Under the pieces are notes generated by a model. The model worked only from the letters and a program-made list of their open reading frames with translations. It did not search any database and was not told where the DNA came from. From Actinomycetes bacterium (GTDB lineage: Bacteria; Actinomycetota; Acidimicrobiia; Acidimicrobiales; Bog-793), in the NCBI GenBank assembly GCA_021821585.1, contig JAKACF010000031.1, positions 1-15,767 on the forward strand: DNA of 15,767 nt, read 5' to 3'. Below are positions 6,362 to 12,579 of this stretch, piece after piece. Numbering within the stretch: the first letter of the stretch is position 1; each line of letters begins with the position of its first letter. A program made the translations under genes and the position numbers.

Positions 6362-8179
6362 GTGACGGCGCCGCCGATCGCGACGGAGCAGGCGGCCGGC
6401 AGGACCACAGGTCGGCGGCGGGCATCCCCCGACCTGTGGCTCGGCGGCCGGTCGCAGCTGCCCACCACCGCCGCCCGGTTGATGGCCCGGGCGGCGGTGG
6501 TGGCCCGGCCCGCCCTCTGGATCGGCCTCGTCGCACTCATCATCGCCCCGTGCCTGTGCTTCCTCGCTCTCGCCGTCTCCCCCCGCCTGTTCGACCAGGG
6601 CCCGCAGTGGTTCACCCTCTCGTACCTCGAGGCCGCATTCACCGGCACGACCTTCTCGTCGCTGGCGGACTCGCTCTGGGTGAGCGCCGCCGCCGCAGCG
6701 ATCGGCGTCGTCGTGGGCTTCCCCCTCGCCTGGCTCGTCTCGCGGACCTCGATGCCCGCCCGGCGGCTCGTGCGGGCGGCCATGTGGCTCGTCCTGCTCC
6801 TGCCCTCCTGGCTGCCGGCGCTCGGGTGGGTCCGGCTCGTCGAGCCCGACGGCGTGATGTACCGGCTCGGCCTCGACCTGCCCGCGGTGACCCACCTCGT
6901 CCTCGGGCCGGCCGGGGTGGTCATGATGCTCGGGCTGCGCAGCGTCCCCTTCGCCTTCCTCGCGGTCTCCGCCGCCTTCCTCGGGCTCGGCCAGGAGCTC
7001 GAGGACGCCTCGCGCGTCCACGGGGCCAGCAGGGCGAGGACGCTCATGCTCGTCGCCCGGATCCTCGCGCCGGCCATCTCGTCGGCACTCGCCATCGGCT
7101 TCGCAGAGTCGGTGAGCGACTTCGGGGTGGCTGCCACGCTCGCCTACACCGCCCACTTCCCCCTCGCCACCTACCAGCTGTACTCGGCGATCGGCGGCTT
7201 TCCGCCGAGCTTCCCCGCTGCGGCGGCGATCGGCTGGCTGCTCGTCGCCTCGGTCGCCGTCCCGCTCGCCTTCCAGGCTCGGGCGCTCAAGGGCAGGTCG
7301 TACGCCGTCCTCTCGGGCCGGTCGCGTCCGGTGACGCCGGTCGCGTTGTCGAAGTGGGAGTGCGCCGCCGCCCTCGGAGCCGTCACGGCATTTCTCGGGG
7401 CAGCCCTTGCGGTGCCCGCCTTCGGCGCGGTGAGCGGCTCGCTGCTCGCCGACTTCGGCTCGTCGTTTCGCCTCACCTTCGTCAACTACGAGGCCGTCTT
7501 CACGAACTCGGGCCTGCTCGGCCCGGTCGAGCGTTCGCTCCTCTACGGCGCCGTGGCAGCCACGGTCACCGTCGCCGCGGGCCTCGTCGCCGCCCGGATG
7601 CTCGCCCGGACGAGGAGCCGCCTCGCCAAGGCGCTCGACCTCCTCCTCCTGGCGGCCGTGGCGCTCCCGAGCGTCGTCTTCGCCGCCGGCTACATCTTCG
7701 CCTACAACCTCCCCTTCATGTCGAAGATCGGCATCGACCTCTACCAGACGACGACCCTGCTCGTCATGGCCTACATCGCCGCCAGCCTGCCGACCAACGC
7801 CCGCGTCCTGTTCGGCCCCGTCTCGCAGCTCCAAGCCTCGCTGCACGACGCGGCGAGGACCCACGGGGCGGGGGCGGTACGGGCATGGGCACATGCCGTG
7901 CTGCCCGCCATTTCGCGCCCGGTCGTCATGGCGTGGCTGCTCACCTTCGCGGCCGTCTTCCTCGAGCTGCCCATCTCACAGCTGCTGTACGCACCGAACT
8001 CGCCGCCGGTCTCTGTCGCGATCGAGGACAACCTCGGCAACTACCACTTCGGCGTCGGGATCGCCCAGGCGGTGGTCTCGGTCCTGCTCGCGCTCGTCGT
8101 CGTGGGCGTCGTCCTCGGCCTCTACCGGCTGCTGACGCCACGAGGCTGGCGCCGGATCGGGACGGTCGGTCGTGGCTGA
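6362..8179 (+). CDS. ABC importer permease, fused two-domain FbpB type
   Basis: Inner-membrane channel of the importer, 605 aa, made of two homologous permease halves of about six helices each, as in FbpB/AfuB and ThiP. Each half has the EAA loop that docks on the ATPase: EDASRVHGASRARTL (from residue 214) and HDAARTHGAGAVRAW (from 495). The first membrane helix follows a 50-residue, Arg-rich cytoplasmic N-terminus. The start used is GTG 6362, which lacks a clear ribosome site. ATG 6482 would remove 40 residues without touching the first helix and is a real alternative. The gene lies 49 bases after the binding protein and overlaps the ATPase by 8 bases. A single fused permease means the transporter needs no second permease gene. 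Confidence 0.9.
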   Translation: MTAPPIATEQAAGRTTGRRRASPDLWLGGRSQLPTTAARLMARAAVVARPALWIGLVALIIAPCLCFLALAVSPRLFDQGPQWFTLSYLEAAFTGTTFSSLADSLWVSAAAAAIGVVVGFPLAWLVSRTSMPARRLVRAAMWLVLLLPSWLPALGWVRLVEPDGVMYRLGLDLPAVTHLVLGPAGVVMMLGLRSVPFAFLAVSAAFLGLGQELEDASRVHGASRARTLMLVARILAPAISSALAIGFAESVSDFGVAATLAYTAHFPLATYQLYSAIGGFPPSFPAAAAIGWLLVASVAVPLAFQARALKGRSYAVLSGRSRPVTPVALSKWECAAALGAVTAFLGAALAVPAFGAVSGSLLADFGSSFRLTFVNYEAVFTNSGLLGPVERSLLYGAVAATVTVAAGLVAARMLARTRSRLAKALDLLLLAAVALPSVVFAAGYIFAYNLPFMSKIGIDLYQTTTLLVMAYIAASLPTNARVLFGPVSQLQASLHDAARTHGAGAVRAWAHAVLPAISRPVVMAWLLTFAAVFLELPISQLLYAPNSPPVSVAIEDNLGNYHFGVGIAQAVVSVLLALVVVGVVLGLYRLLTPRGWRRIGTVGRG

Positions 8180-9284
8180 GTCGCTCCTGCTCGACCACGT
8201 GACCAAGCGGTTCGGGAACGGCGCCGTGGCGCTCGACGAGGTGAGCCTCACCGTCGAGCCCGGTACCTTCCTCGTCCTGCTCGGGCCCTCCGGCTCGGGG
8301 AAGACGACGCTCGTCCGCTCAGTCGCCGGCATCGAGCGCATCACCTCGGGGCGGGTCGCCGTCGGCGGGCGGGTGGTGGCGGACGCCCGCTCGCACCTGC
8401 AGCCCGAGCATCGCCGGCTGGCGATGGTCTTTCAGGACTACGCCCTCTGGCCGCACCTGTCCGCCCTCGACAACGTCGCCTTCGCGCTGCGACGCCACAA
8501 GCTCACCGCTGCCGAGCGGCGCGCGCGGGCGAGCCGGATGCTCGAGCGCGTCGGCCTCGGCCAGCTCGCCGCCCGTTACCCCTCGGAGCTCTCCGGAGGC
8601 GAGCAGCAGCGGGTTGCGCTCGCCCGGGCCCTCGTCGGAGAGACCGGCCTCATCCTGTGTGACGAGCCGCTGTCCAACCTCGATGCCGACCTGCGCGAGC
8701 GCATGCGCATCGAGATCTCCGCCCTCGTGCGCGAGAGCGGGTCGACGGCCGTCTACATCACCCACGACCAGGCCGAGGCGTTCGCCCTGGCCGATCGCGT
8801 CGGCGTCCTCTCGGACGGCCGCGTCGTCCAGTTGGGCGCCCCCGAGCACGTCTACAGCCACCCGGCGACTCCCTTCGTCGCCCGGTTCACGGGGCTGGCG
8901 GCCGAGCTGCGGGTGCGAACCGGTCACGCCGCTGCGGGCGAGCAGACCGAGGTCGAGCTCGCAAGCGGGGCGGGCACCCGCGCGATCTGCGCCCGGGCGA
9001 TCGCGCCCCTCGAGCCCGGAGAGGCGCTCCTCGCCGTCCGTCCGTCCGCCGCTGGCCTGTGCCATCCCGACTCTCCCGAGTGCCAAGCACGCGGCGAGGT
9101 GGCGGACGTCGCCTTCCGGGGGCGTGGCTACGAGCTCGTGGTCGACCTTCCCGGCGGGGGCACGGTGGCCGGCATCGTCACCACCGAGCGTGCGCGCCGA
9201 GGCGAGCGGGTGGGCCTCACCTTCTCGGGCACCGGCTGCCTCGTCTTCGCCGAGGCGGCGGCTGCGGCCGCCCACCGGCCCTGA
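8172..9284 (+). CDS. ABC importer ATPase with TOBE-like C-terminal domain (FbpC/PotA type)
   Basis: Energises the importer by ATP hydrolysis; 370 aa. The nucleotide-binding domain is intact: Walker A GPSGSGKTT (38-46), Q-loop Gln88 in VFQDYALWPHL, signature LSGGEQQR (140-147), Walker B LILCDE (160-165), D-loop SNLDA and switch His198 in ITHDQAEA. From about residue 235 the C-terminal part (VRPSAAGL, a strand-rich tail) fits the TOBE domain that regulates FbpC, PotA and MalK-like ATPases. The GTG start overlaps the permease end by eight bases, so the two are likely coupled. It is the last gene of the operon and is convergent with the next gene, 14 bases away. Confidence 0.95.
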   Translation: MAESLLLDHVTKRFGNGAVALDEVSLTVEPGTFLVLLGPSGSGKTTLVRSVAGIERITSGRVAVGGRVVADARSHLQPEHRRLAMVFQDYALWPHLSALDNVAFALRRHKLTAAERRARASRMLERVGLGQLAARYPSELSGGEQQRVALARALVGETGLILCDEPLSNLDADLRERMRIEISALVRESGSTAVYITHDQAEAFALADRVGVLSDGRVVQLGAPEHVYSHPATPFVARFTGLAAELRVRTGHAAAGEQTEVELASGAGTRAICARAIAPLEPGEALLAVRPSAAGLCHPDSPECQARGEVADVAFRGRGYELVVDLPGGGTVAGIVTTERARRGERVGLTFSGTGCLVFAEAAAAAAHRP

Positions 9285-9294
9285 AGAGGACCGG
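9275..9294. terminator. Imperfect hairpin at convergent stops
   Basis: CCGGCCC (9275-9281) and GGACCGG (9288-9294) pair over seven positions with one C-A mismatch around TGAAGA, which contains the ATPase stop codon. It is weak, without a T-tract; the role is inferred from its place between converging genes. Confidence 0.3.
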
Positions 9295-9298
9295 ACGA

Positions 9299-9805
9299 CT
9301 AGGACGCCTGGGGCGAGAGCGAGGCGGCGACGTCGTTCAGCACCCGACGGGTGGCCATCTCGGCGGCCCGCTGCACGGCCATGCGGTCGCGGTCGCTGGC
9401 GCCGTCGCGCGAGGTCCGGTACCGGCCGCTCAAGCCGAGGCGGCAGTGGCCCCTCCCGAGGCTCAGCAGCTCGATGTCGGCATCGAGGGAGGGTGTCATC
9501 GCCTCCTCGTCCACCGGCTCGAGGCGAACCGGGACCGTCACGGCCGAGGAGCTGCGGCGCGGAAGACCCTCGGTGAGGCGCAGCCGCTGGCGGGCCGCCG
9601 ACAGCTCGGCCTCCTTGGCCCACTCGGCCCCGAAGTCGAAGAAGAGCTCGGCGAGCTCCTCGAAGTCCCGGTCGACGTAGGTGAAGTCGCCGACGAAGAC
9701 GGCGTGCGAGGCAGCAGCAGCCCCGCCGCCACCCCCGTTGCGGTGTGCCCTCCGCCACTGCATGGGGCCCCCGCTCGCCCTGTTGGAGCCTCCGTCTGAG
9801 ATCAT
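9299..9805 (-). CDS. Uncharacterised 168-aa protein, possible SRPBCC-like fold
   Basis: I do not recognise this protein. It is 168 aa with no signal peptide or membrane helix. A low-complexity segment (GGGGGAAAAS) follows a short N-terminal region. The rest alternates predicted strands (HAVFVGDFTYV, AVTVPVRLEPV, ADIELLSL, CRLGLSGRYR) and ends in a helix (RAAEMATRRVLNDV). A strand-helix-strand order with a C-terminal helix could suit an SRPBCC/START-like pocket, but this is a guess. The start at 9805 is well supported by GGAGGTGATCC just upstream. An internal ATG at 9763 (MQWRR) is the only alternative. The gene is divergent from the cytochrome b6-like operon, and its upstream region carries a copy of the palindrome found before that operon, which suggests shared control. 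Confidence 0.7.
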   Translation of the reverse strand: MISDGGSNRASGGPMQWRRAHRNGGGGGAAAASHAVFVGDFTYVDRDFEELAELFFDFGAEWAKEAELSAARQRLRLTEGLPRRSSSAVTVPVRLEPVDEEAMTPSLDADIELLSLGRGHCRLGLSGRYRTSRDGASDRDRMAVQRAAEMATRRVLNDVAASLSPQAS

Positions 9806-9806
9806 C

Positions 9807-9817
9807 GGATCACCTCC
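9807..9817 (-). promoter_or_regulatory. Full-length Shine-Dalgarno sequence
   Basis: On the minus strand GGAGGTGATCC is complementary over eleven bases to the bacterial 16S 3' end (GGATCACCTCC). The GGAGG core sits seven bases before the ATG at 9805. This is far stronger than any other ribosome site in the window and fixes the start of the 168-aa gene. Confidence 0.8.
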
Positions 9818-9826
9818 CCAGACCCG

Positions 9827-9832
9827 ATGATG
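9827..9832 (-). promoter_or_regulatory. Possible -10 (CATCAT) of the 168-aa gene
   Basis: On the minus strand CATCAT (9832-9827) would place a transcription start near 9820, just ahead of the ribosome site. The preceding palindrome would be centred about 43 bases upstream of it, the usual place for a DosR-type activator. The hexamer is weak and was chosen by eye. Confidence 0.25.
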
Positions 9833-9855
9833 ACGGCGGCACCCCTCGGGCCGTC

Positions 9856-9870
9856 AGGGCCGAAAGGCCC
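9856..9870 (-). promoter_or_regulatory. Palindromic operator-like site A (DosR-box-like)
   Basis: Reads GGGCCTTTCGGCCCT on the minus strand, 65 bases from its first base to the ATG of the 168-aa gene. By my count it agrees with the mycobacterial DosR core GGGACTWWAGTCCC at 11 of 14 positions. It could also fold as the RNA hairpin GGGCC-GAAA-GGCCC if transcribed on the plus strand. Confidence 0.45.
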
Positions 9871-9916
9871 CTGCTGCGGGCCACCCGGCCCTCTTCCCGC
9901 AGCCGTCCGGGACACC

Positions 9917-9938
9917 GGCTCCTCCTTTGGGGGGAGCC
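9917..9938. repeat. Strong 9-bp hairpin in the divergent region
   Basis: GGCTCCTCC (9917-9925) pairs with GGGGGAGCC (9930-9938), including one G-T, around loop TTTG. It lies between site A and site B. It may separate the two divergent transcription units or belong to a longer leader; no coding sequence covers it. Confidence 0.5.
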
Positions 9939-9980
9939 CGACCCCGAGTCGACCGTCGCCTCCCGGTCCCGATTGAACAG

Positions 9981-9995
9981 GTGTCCTTCGGCCCT
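9981..9995 (+). promoter_or_regulatory. Palindromic operator-like site B
   Basis: GTGTCCTTCGGCCCT, identical to site C at 13 of 15 positions and 52 bases upstream of it. It matches the DosR core at 9 of 14 positions. A weaker related stretch, TGGACAGTCGGCCCC, starts at its last base (9995-10009). Confidence 0.35.
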
Positions 9996-10032
9996 GGACA
10001 GTCGGCCCCTTGGGTCCTTTTCCCGGGGGGGC

Positions 10033-10047
10033 GGGCCCTTCGGCCCT
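10033..10047 (+). promoter_or_regulatory. Palindromic operator-like site C (DosR-box-like)
   Basis: GGGCCCTTCGGCCCT begins 68 bases before the ATG of the 54-aa gene, nearly the distance of site A from its own gene. It agrees with the DosR core at 10 of 14 positions. A weak -10 candidate CATGCT (10071-10076) begins 38 bases after the site starts, the same spacing as on the other side. It could alternatively act as an RNA hairpin (GGGCC-CTTC-GGCCC). Confidence 0.45.
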
Positions 10048-10057
10048 ATCTCCCCGA

Positions 10058-10071
10058 GGGACCAACCGCCC
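10058..10071 (+). promoter_or_regulatory. Weaker operator-like site D
   Basis: GGGACCAACCGCCC has a perfect GGGAC half and a weaker second half (10 of 14 to the DosR core), 25 bases after the start of site C. Two sites near one promoter are common in DosR-controlled genes, but this one lies very close to the presumed transcription start. Confidence 0.25.
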
Positions 10072-10100
10072 ATGCTGGCGGACGAGGAGGTACCGCATCC

Positions 10101-10265
10101 ATGCCCACCGTCATCGCTGCGCTCGTCGACCTGGGCCGCCCGGGCCACTACGTCCACTGGGGGTTCATCGACATCTCGGTCGCCAACCTGGTCGTCATCG
10201 GCCTCATGCTGCTCGTGTTCATCCTCGCGATCGCCATTCCCTTCCCCCACGGAGGAAAGAAGTGA
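10101..10265 (+). CDS. 54-aa single-helix membrane protein before cytochrome b6-like gene
   Basis: A small protein of unknown function. Residues 1-26 include two His (GHYVHWGFI, 16 and 19) and are followed by one membrane helix (about 27-46) and a short basic tail (FPHGGKK). The ATG at 10101 has GAGGAGG ten bases upstream; the longer reading frame that reaches back to 9927 crosses the operator-like sites and has no ribosome site. The gene overlaps the next one by four bases (GTGA), which argues that it is translated. Its size and place recall the tiny membrane subunits of b6f complexes (PetG/L/N class), but I see no sequence evidence for homology. It may be an accessory subunit of the cytochrome module. 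Confidence 0.75.
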   Translation: MPTVIAALVDLGRPGHYVHWGFIDISVANLVVIGLMLLVFILAIAIPFPHGGKK

Positions 10266-10930
10266 GCACGTTCTCGGACACCCCGATGGAGCCGGGCGGC
10301 CAGGCCGGCTACGGGCTCGAGACCCGACCCACCTGGACGGGGTGGCTGCGCCGTCGGGCGGTCGCCACGCTCCCGCCCGAGAAGCTGCTGCCGGACCGCC
10401 AGCCCTCCTACGTCGCGTCGTGGATCTACGTCTTCGGAGCCCTCACCCTTGCGGCCTTCGGGGTCGTGCTGGCGTCGGGCGCCGTCCTTGCCATCAAGGG
10501 CCCCGACTGGTGGCACGTCTCCTCGGCGGGCCTGTTCGTCAACTCGGTGCACCTGTGGGGCACCGAATTGTTCTTCTTCTTCATGGTCATCCACCTCTGG
10601 GGCAAGTTCTTCATGGCCGCCTGGCGCGGCCGGCGCCGGGCCACCTGGATCACCGGGGTGCTGGCCTTCGTCATCTCGATCGCGACGGCCTTCACCGGCT
10701 ACCTGTCCCAGCAGAACTTCGACTCGGAGTGGATCGGCACCCAGGCCAAGGACGGGATCAACGCGACGGGGGCGGGGGCCTTCTGGAATGTCCTCAACTT
10801 CGGCCAGATGCTGCTCTGGCACGTGCTGCTGCTGCCGCTCGTCGTGGCGGTCATGGTCGCCGTCCACGTCCTGCTCGTCCGCCGGCGCGGCGTCGTGCCG
10901 CCCTTCCCCGCCAAAGGAGCCGACAAGTGA
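10262..10930 (+). CDS. Cytochrome b6-like protein (N-terminal cytochrome b domain)
   Basis: Di-haem quinol-side membrane protein of 222 aa with four predicted helices (about 51-78, 95-118, 128-147, 181-206), equal to the N-terminal half of cytochrome b. Candidate haem ligands are His97 and His111 in helix B (13 residues between) and His187 and His202 in helix D (14 between). The 14-residue spacing is the b6-type pattern; mitochondrial-type cytochrome b has 13. TAFTGYLSQ at the end of helix C matches the family. There is no Cys for a covalent c-type haem. The GTG start overlaps the 54-aa gene as GTGA, and the end overlaps the next gene the same way, so the three are translationally coupled. 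No Rieske protein or cytochrome c gene is in the window, so the electron acceptor is unknown. Confidence 0.88.
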   Translation: MSTFSDTPMEPGGQAGYGLETRPTWTGWLRRRAVATLPPEKLLPDRQPSYVASWIYVFGALTLAAFGVVLASGAVLAIKGPDWWHVSSAGLFVNSVHLWGTELFFFFMVIHLWGKFFMAAWRGRRRATWITGVLAFVISIATAFTGYLSQQNFDSEWIGTQAKDGINATGAGAFWNVLNFGQMLLWHVLLLPLVVAVMVAVHVLLVRRRGVVPPFPAKGADK

Positions 10931-11880
10931 GCCGCAGGCGCTTCAACCCCGACCGTGACGTCGCCGAGTGGCAGGGGCCCTCGGTCCGCTACGACCTGTT
11001 GAAGGAGGTGAGCATCGCCTTCGTCGTCGTGCTCCTCCTGGCGATCCTCTTCGCAACCGTGTTCTCCTCGCCCGACGAGCGGGCCATCACGCTCCAGTCC
11101 TGGTCGAAGGCGGCACCGGTCGACTTCGTCCAGACCGCCACGACCGAGCTCGACGGGACGAGCGGCACGGCCACCTACGGGCCGCCCTACACCGGCACCG
11201 CCGGGGCGAGCCAGAAGCTCGGCCCGCTCTCGCTCGAGTCGCTCGTCGGCGTCCACATCCCCCTCGACACGGCGCAGCAGTTCGTGATCCGTCCGCTGCG
11301 GACCCTTCCCGACGTGCCGGTCCTCGACCGGGCGATCACCGAGTACCAGCTGGCGCCCGCGTCGAGAAAGGCCGCCTGGAACGCCGCCTACGAGAAGGCC
11401 GTGGCGAGTGCGTCCTTCACCGGCGGCGTCTTGCGGGTCCCCGCCGGTGCCTACGGCCCAGTCGGGACGATGATGTCCCACCTGCTCGACATGGCCCGGA
11501 CCGGCGCGCTCGACGGTGCCCTCACGGCGACGCCGCAGCTCTACGGCACGGACTACACCAAGCCGCTGCTGTTCATCGCGGACGGCGCCTACATGGGCGA
11601 CGTCGCCTCGAACCGCCACCTGCTCGGCGAGCAGTGGGGGATGATGAACGAGACGGGCAACTACCCCGGCCAGGCCTGGCTATGGCTCTACACCCTGTGG
11701 TACCAGGTGCCGCCGATGAACTCCTCCTCGAACGGCGACGTCGAGGTGTGGGCGATCATGATGCTCTTGACCGTGCTGCTCGCCCTCGTGCCCTTCATCC
11801 CGGGGGTGCGCTCCGTGCCCCGGCTCACGAGGGTCTACCGATTGATCTGGCGGCGGCACTACCGTGCAGTGGAGGCATAG
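10927..11880 (+). CDS. 317-aa membrane protein, possible enlarged subunit-IV/cytochrome b C-terminal equivalent
   Basis: Role inferred from position and layout. Residues 1-27 are basic and cytoplasmic (RYDLLKE before the helix, as in many cytochrome b C-terminal halves), helix 1 spans about 28-46, and helix 2 about 273-294, ending with VPFIPGVRSVPRL and a basic tail. Between the helices is a soluble domain of some 225 residues with no Cys and no CxxCH. Just before helix 2, PGQAWLWLYTLWYQVPP (247-263) is placed like the PEWY loop of subunit IV, keeping the Pro and Trp but lacking the Glu. A standard subunit IV has three helices and a short loop, so this would be a strongly altered version. The GTG start overlaps the b6-like gene by four bases; the stop is 39 bases before the regulator. 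Alternatively it is an unrelated membrane partner. Confidence 0.75.
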   Translation: MSRRRFNPDRDVAEWQGPSVRYDLLKEVSIAFVVVLLLAILFATVFSSPDERAITLQSWSKAAPVDFVQTATTELDGTSGTATYGPPYTGTAGASQKLGPLSLESLVGVHIPLDTAQQFVIRPLRTLPDVPVLDRAITEYQLAPASRKAAWNAAYEKAVASASFTGGVLRVPAGAYGPVGTMMSHLLDMARTGALDGALTATPQLYGTDYTKPLLFIADGAYMGDVASNRHLLGEQWGMMNETGNYPGQAWLWLYTLWYQVPPMNSSSNGDVEVWAIMMLLTVLLALVPFIPGVRSVPRLTRVYRLIWRRHYRAVEA

Positions 11881-11919
11881 CGCCCCGTGACGGAGGCCGA
11901 CGACCGAGGAGCCGACACG

Positions 11920-12579
11920 ATGCTGAAGGTGTTCCTGCTCGACGACCACGAAGTAGTGCGCGCCGGGATCCGCGGCCTGCTCGAGACGACCGGGGGCATG
12001 GAGGTCGTCGGCGAAGCCGGCACGGCCGACGAGGCGCTCCGGCGGGTGCCGGCGCTGAAGCCGGACGTGGCGGTCCTCGACGTCCGCCTGCCCGACGGGG
12101 ACGGTGTCGAGGTCTGCCGGGAGCTGCGCAGCCGGATGCCGGAGCTGCACTGTCTCATGCTCACCTCCTACGCCGACGACGACGCCCTGTTCGCCGCCAT
12201 CATGGGCGGCGCCTCCGGCTACGTCTTGAAGCAGATCCGGGGCACCGATCTCGTCTCGGCGATCGAGCGCGTGGGTCGGGGCGAGTCGCTCATCGACCCC
12301 TCCCTCACCAACCGCGTCCTCGAGCGGCTCCGCAGCGGGCCCGAACAGGACGAGCGCCTCACCCGGCTGTCGGACCAGGAGCGACGCATCCTCGACCTCC
12401 TGGCGGAGGGCCTCACCAACCGCCAGATCGCCGAGCGTCTCTTCCTCGCCGAGAAGACGGTGAAGAACTACGTCTCCAACCTGCTCACCAAGCTCGGGAT
12501 GTCGAGGCGGACCGAGGCGGCCGCCTTCGCCGCCCGCATGTCCGAGCGGGAGGCACACCGCCACAGCGACGAGGCGTGA
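11920..12579 (+). CDS. devR: DosR/DevR-like response regulator (NarL/LuxR family)
   Basis: Two-component transcription factor, 219 aa from ATG 11920, against 217 in mycobacterial DosR. The receiver domain has Asp8-Asp9, phospho-acceptor Asp54 in VLDVRLPDGDG, Thr82 and Lys104, numbered exactly as in DosR. The C-terminal LuxR helix-turn-helix includes LTNRQIAERLFLAEKTVKNY, with Lys179, Lys182 and Asn183 at the DosR DNA-contact positions. Mycobacterial DosR answers hypoxia, NO and CO via haem kinases DosS/DosT; here no kinase is adjacent. Start: AGGAG (11907-11911) is eight bases before ATG 11920, and translation from there gives the DosR N-terminus. GTG 11887 would add 11 residues. It follows the cytochrome genes in the same direction, and its stop overlaps the VOC gene. 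Confidence 0.92.
   Translation: MLKVFLLDDHEVVRAGIRGLLETTGGMEVVGEAGTADEALRRVPALKPDVAVLDVRLPDGDGVEVCRELRSRMPELHCLMLTSYADDDALFAAIMGGASGYVLKQIRGTDLVSAIERVGRGESLIDPSLTNRVLERLRSGPEQDERLTRLSDQERRILDLLAEGLTNRQIAERLFLAEKTVKNYVSNLLTKLGMSRRTEAAAFAARMSEREAHRHSDEA

Noticed and set aside
7806..7818. TTCGGCCC core inside the permease gene
   Set aside because: It lies in coding sequence (Leu-Phe-Gly-Pro) without the GGGNC half; treated as coincidence.
5620..7894. Minus-strand frames opposite the binding protein and permease
   Set aside because: Repetitive charged composition and no motifs; the plus-strand proteins are clear.
9807..9817. GGATCACCTCC resembles the 3' end of 16S rRNA
   Set aside because: No other rRNA sequence surrounds it; its complement is a ribosome binding site correctly placed before an ATG.
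10927..11880. c-type haem or Rieske cluster in the 317-aa protein
   Set aside because: The protein has no Cys at all, so neither CxxCH nor a Rieske 2Fe-2S site is possible.
10968..12575. Plus-strand open frame running through the cytochrome partner and regulator genes into the VOC frame
   Set aside because: Only the part from 12576 has recognisable protein; the upstream portion is Arg/Pro-rich shadow of real genes in other frames.
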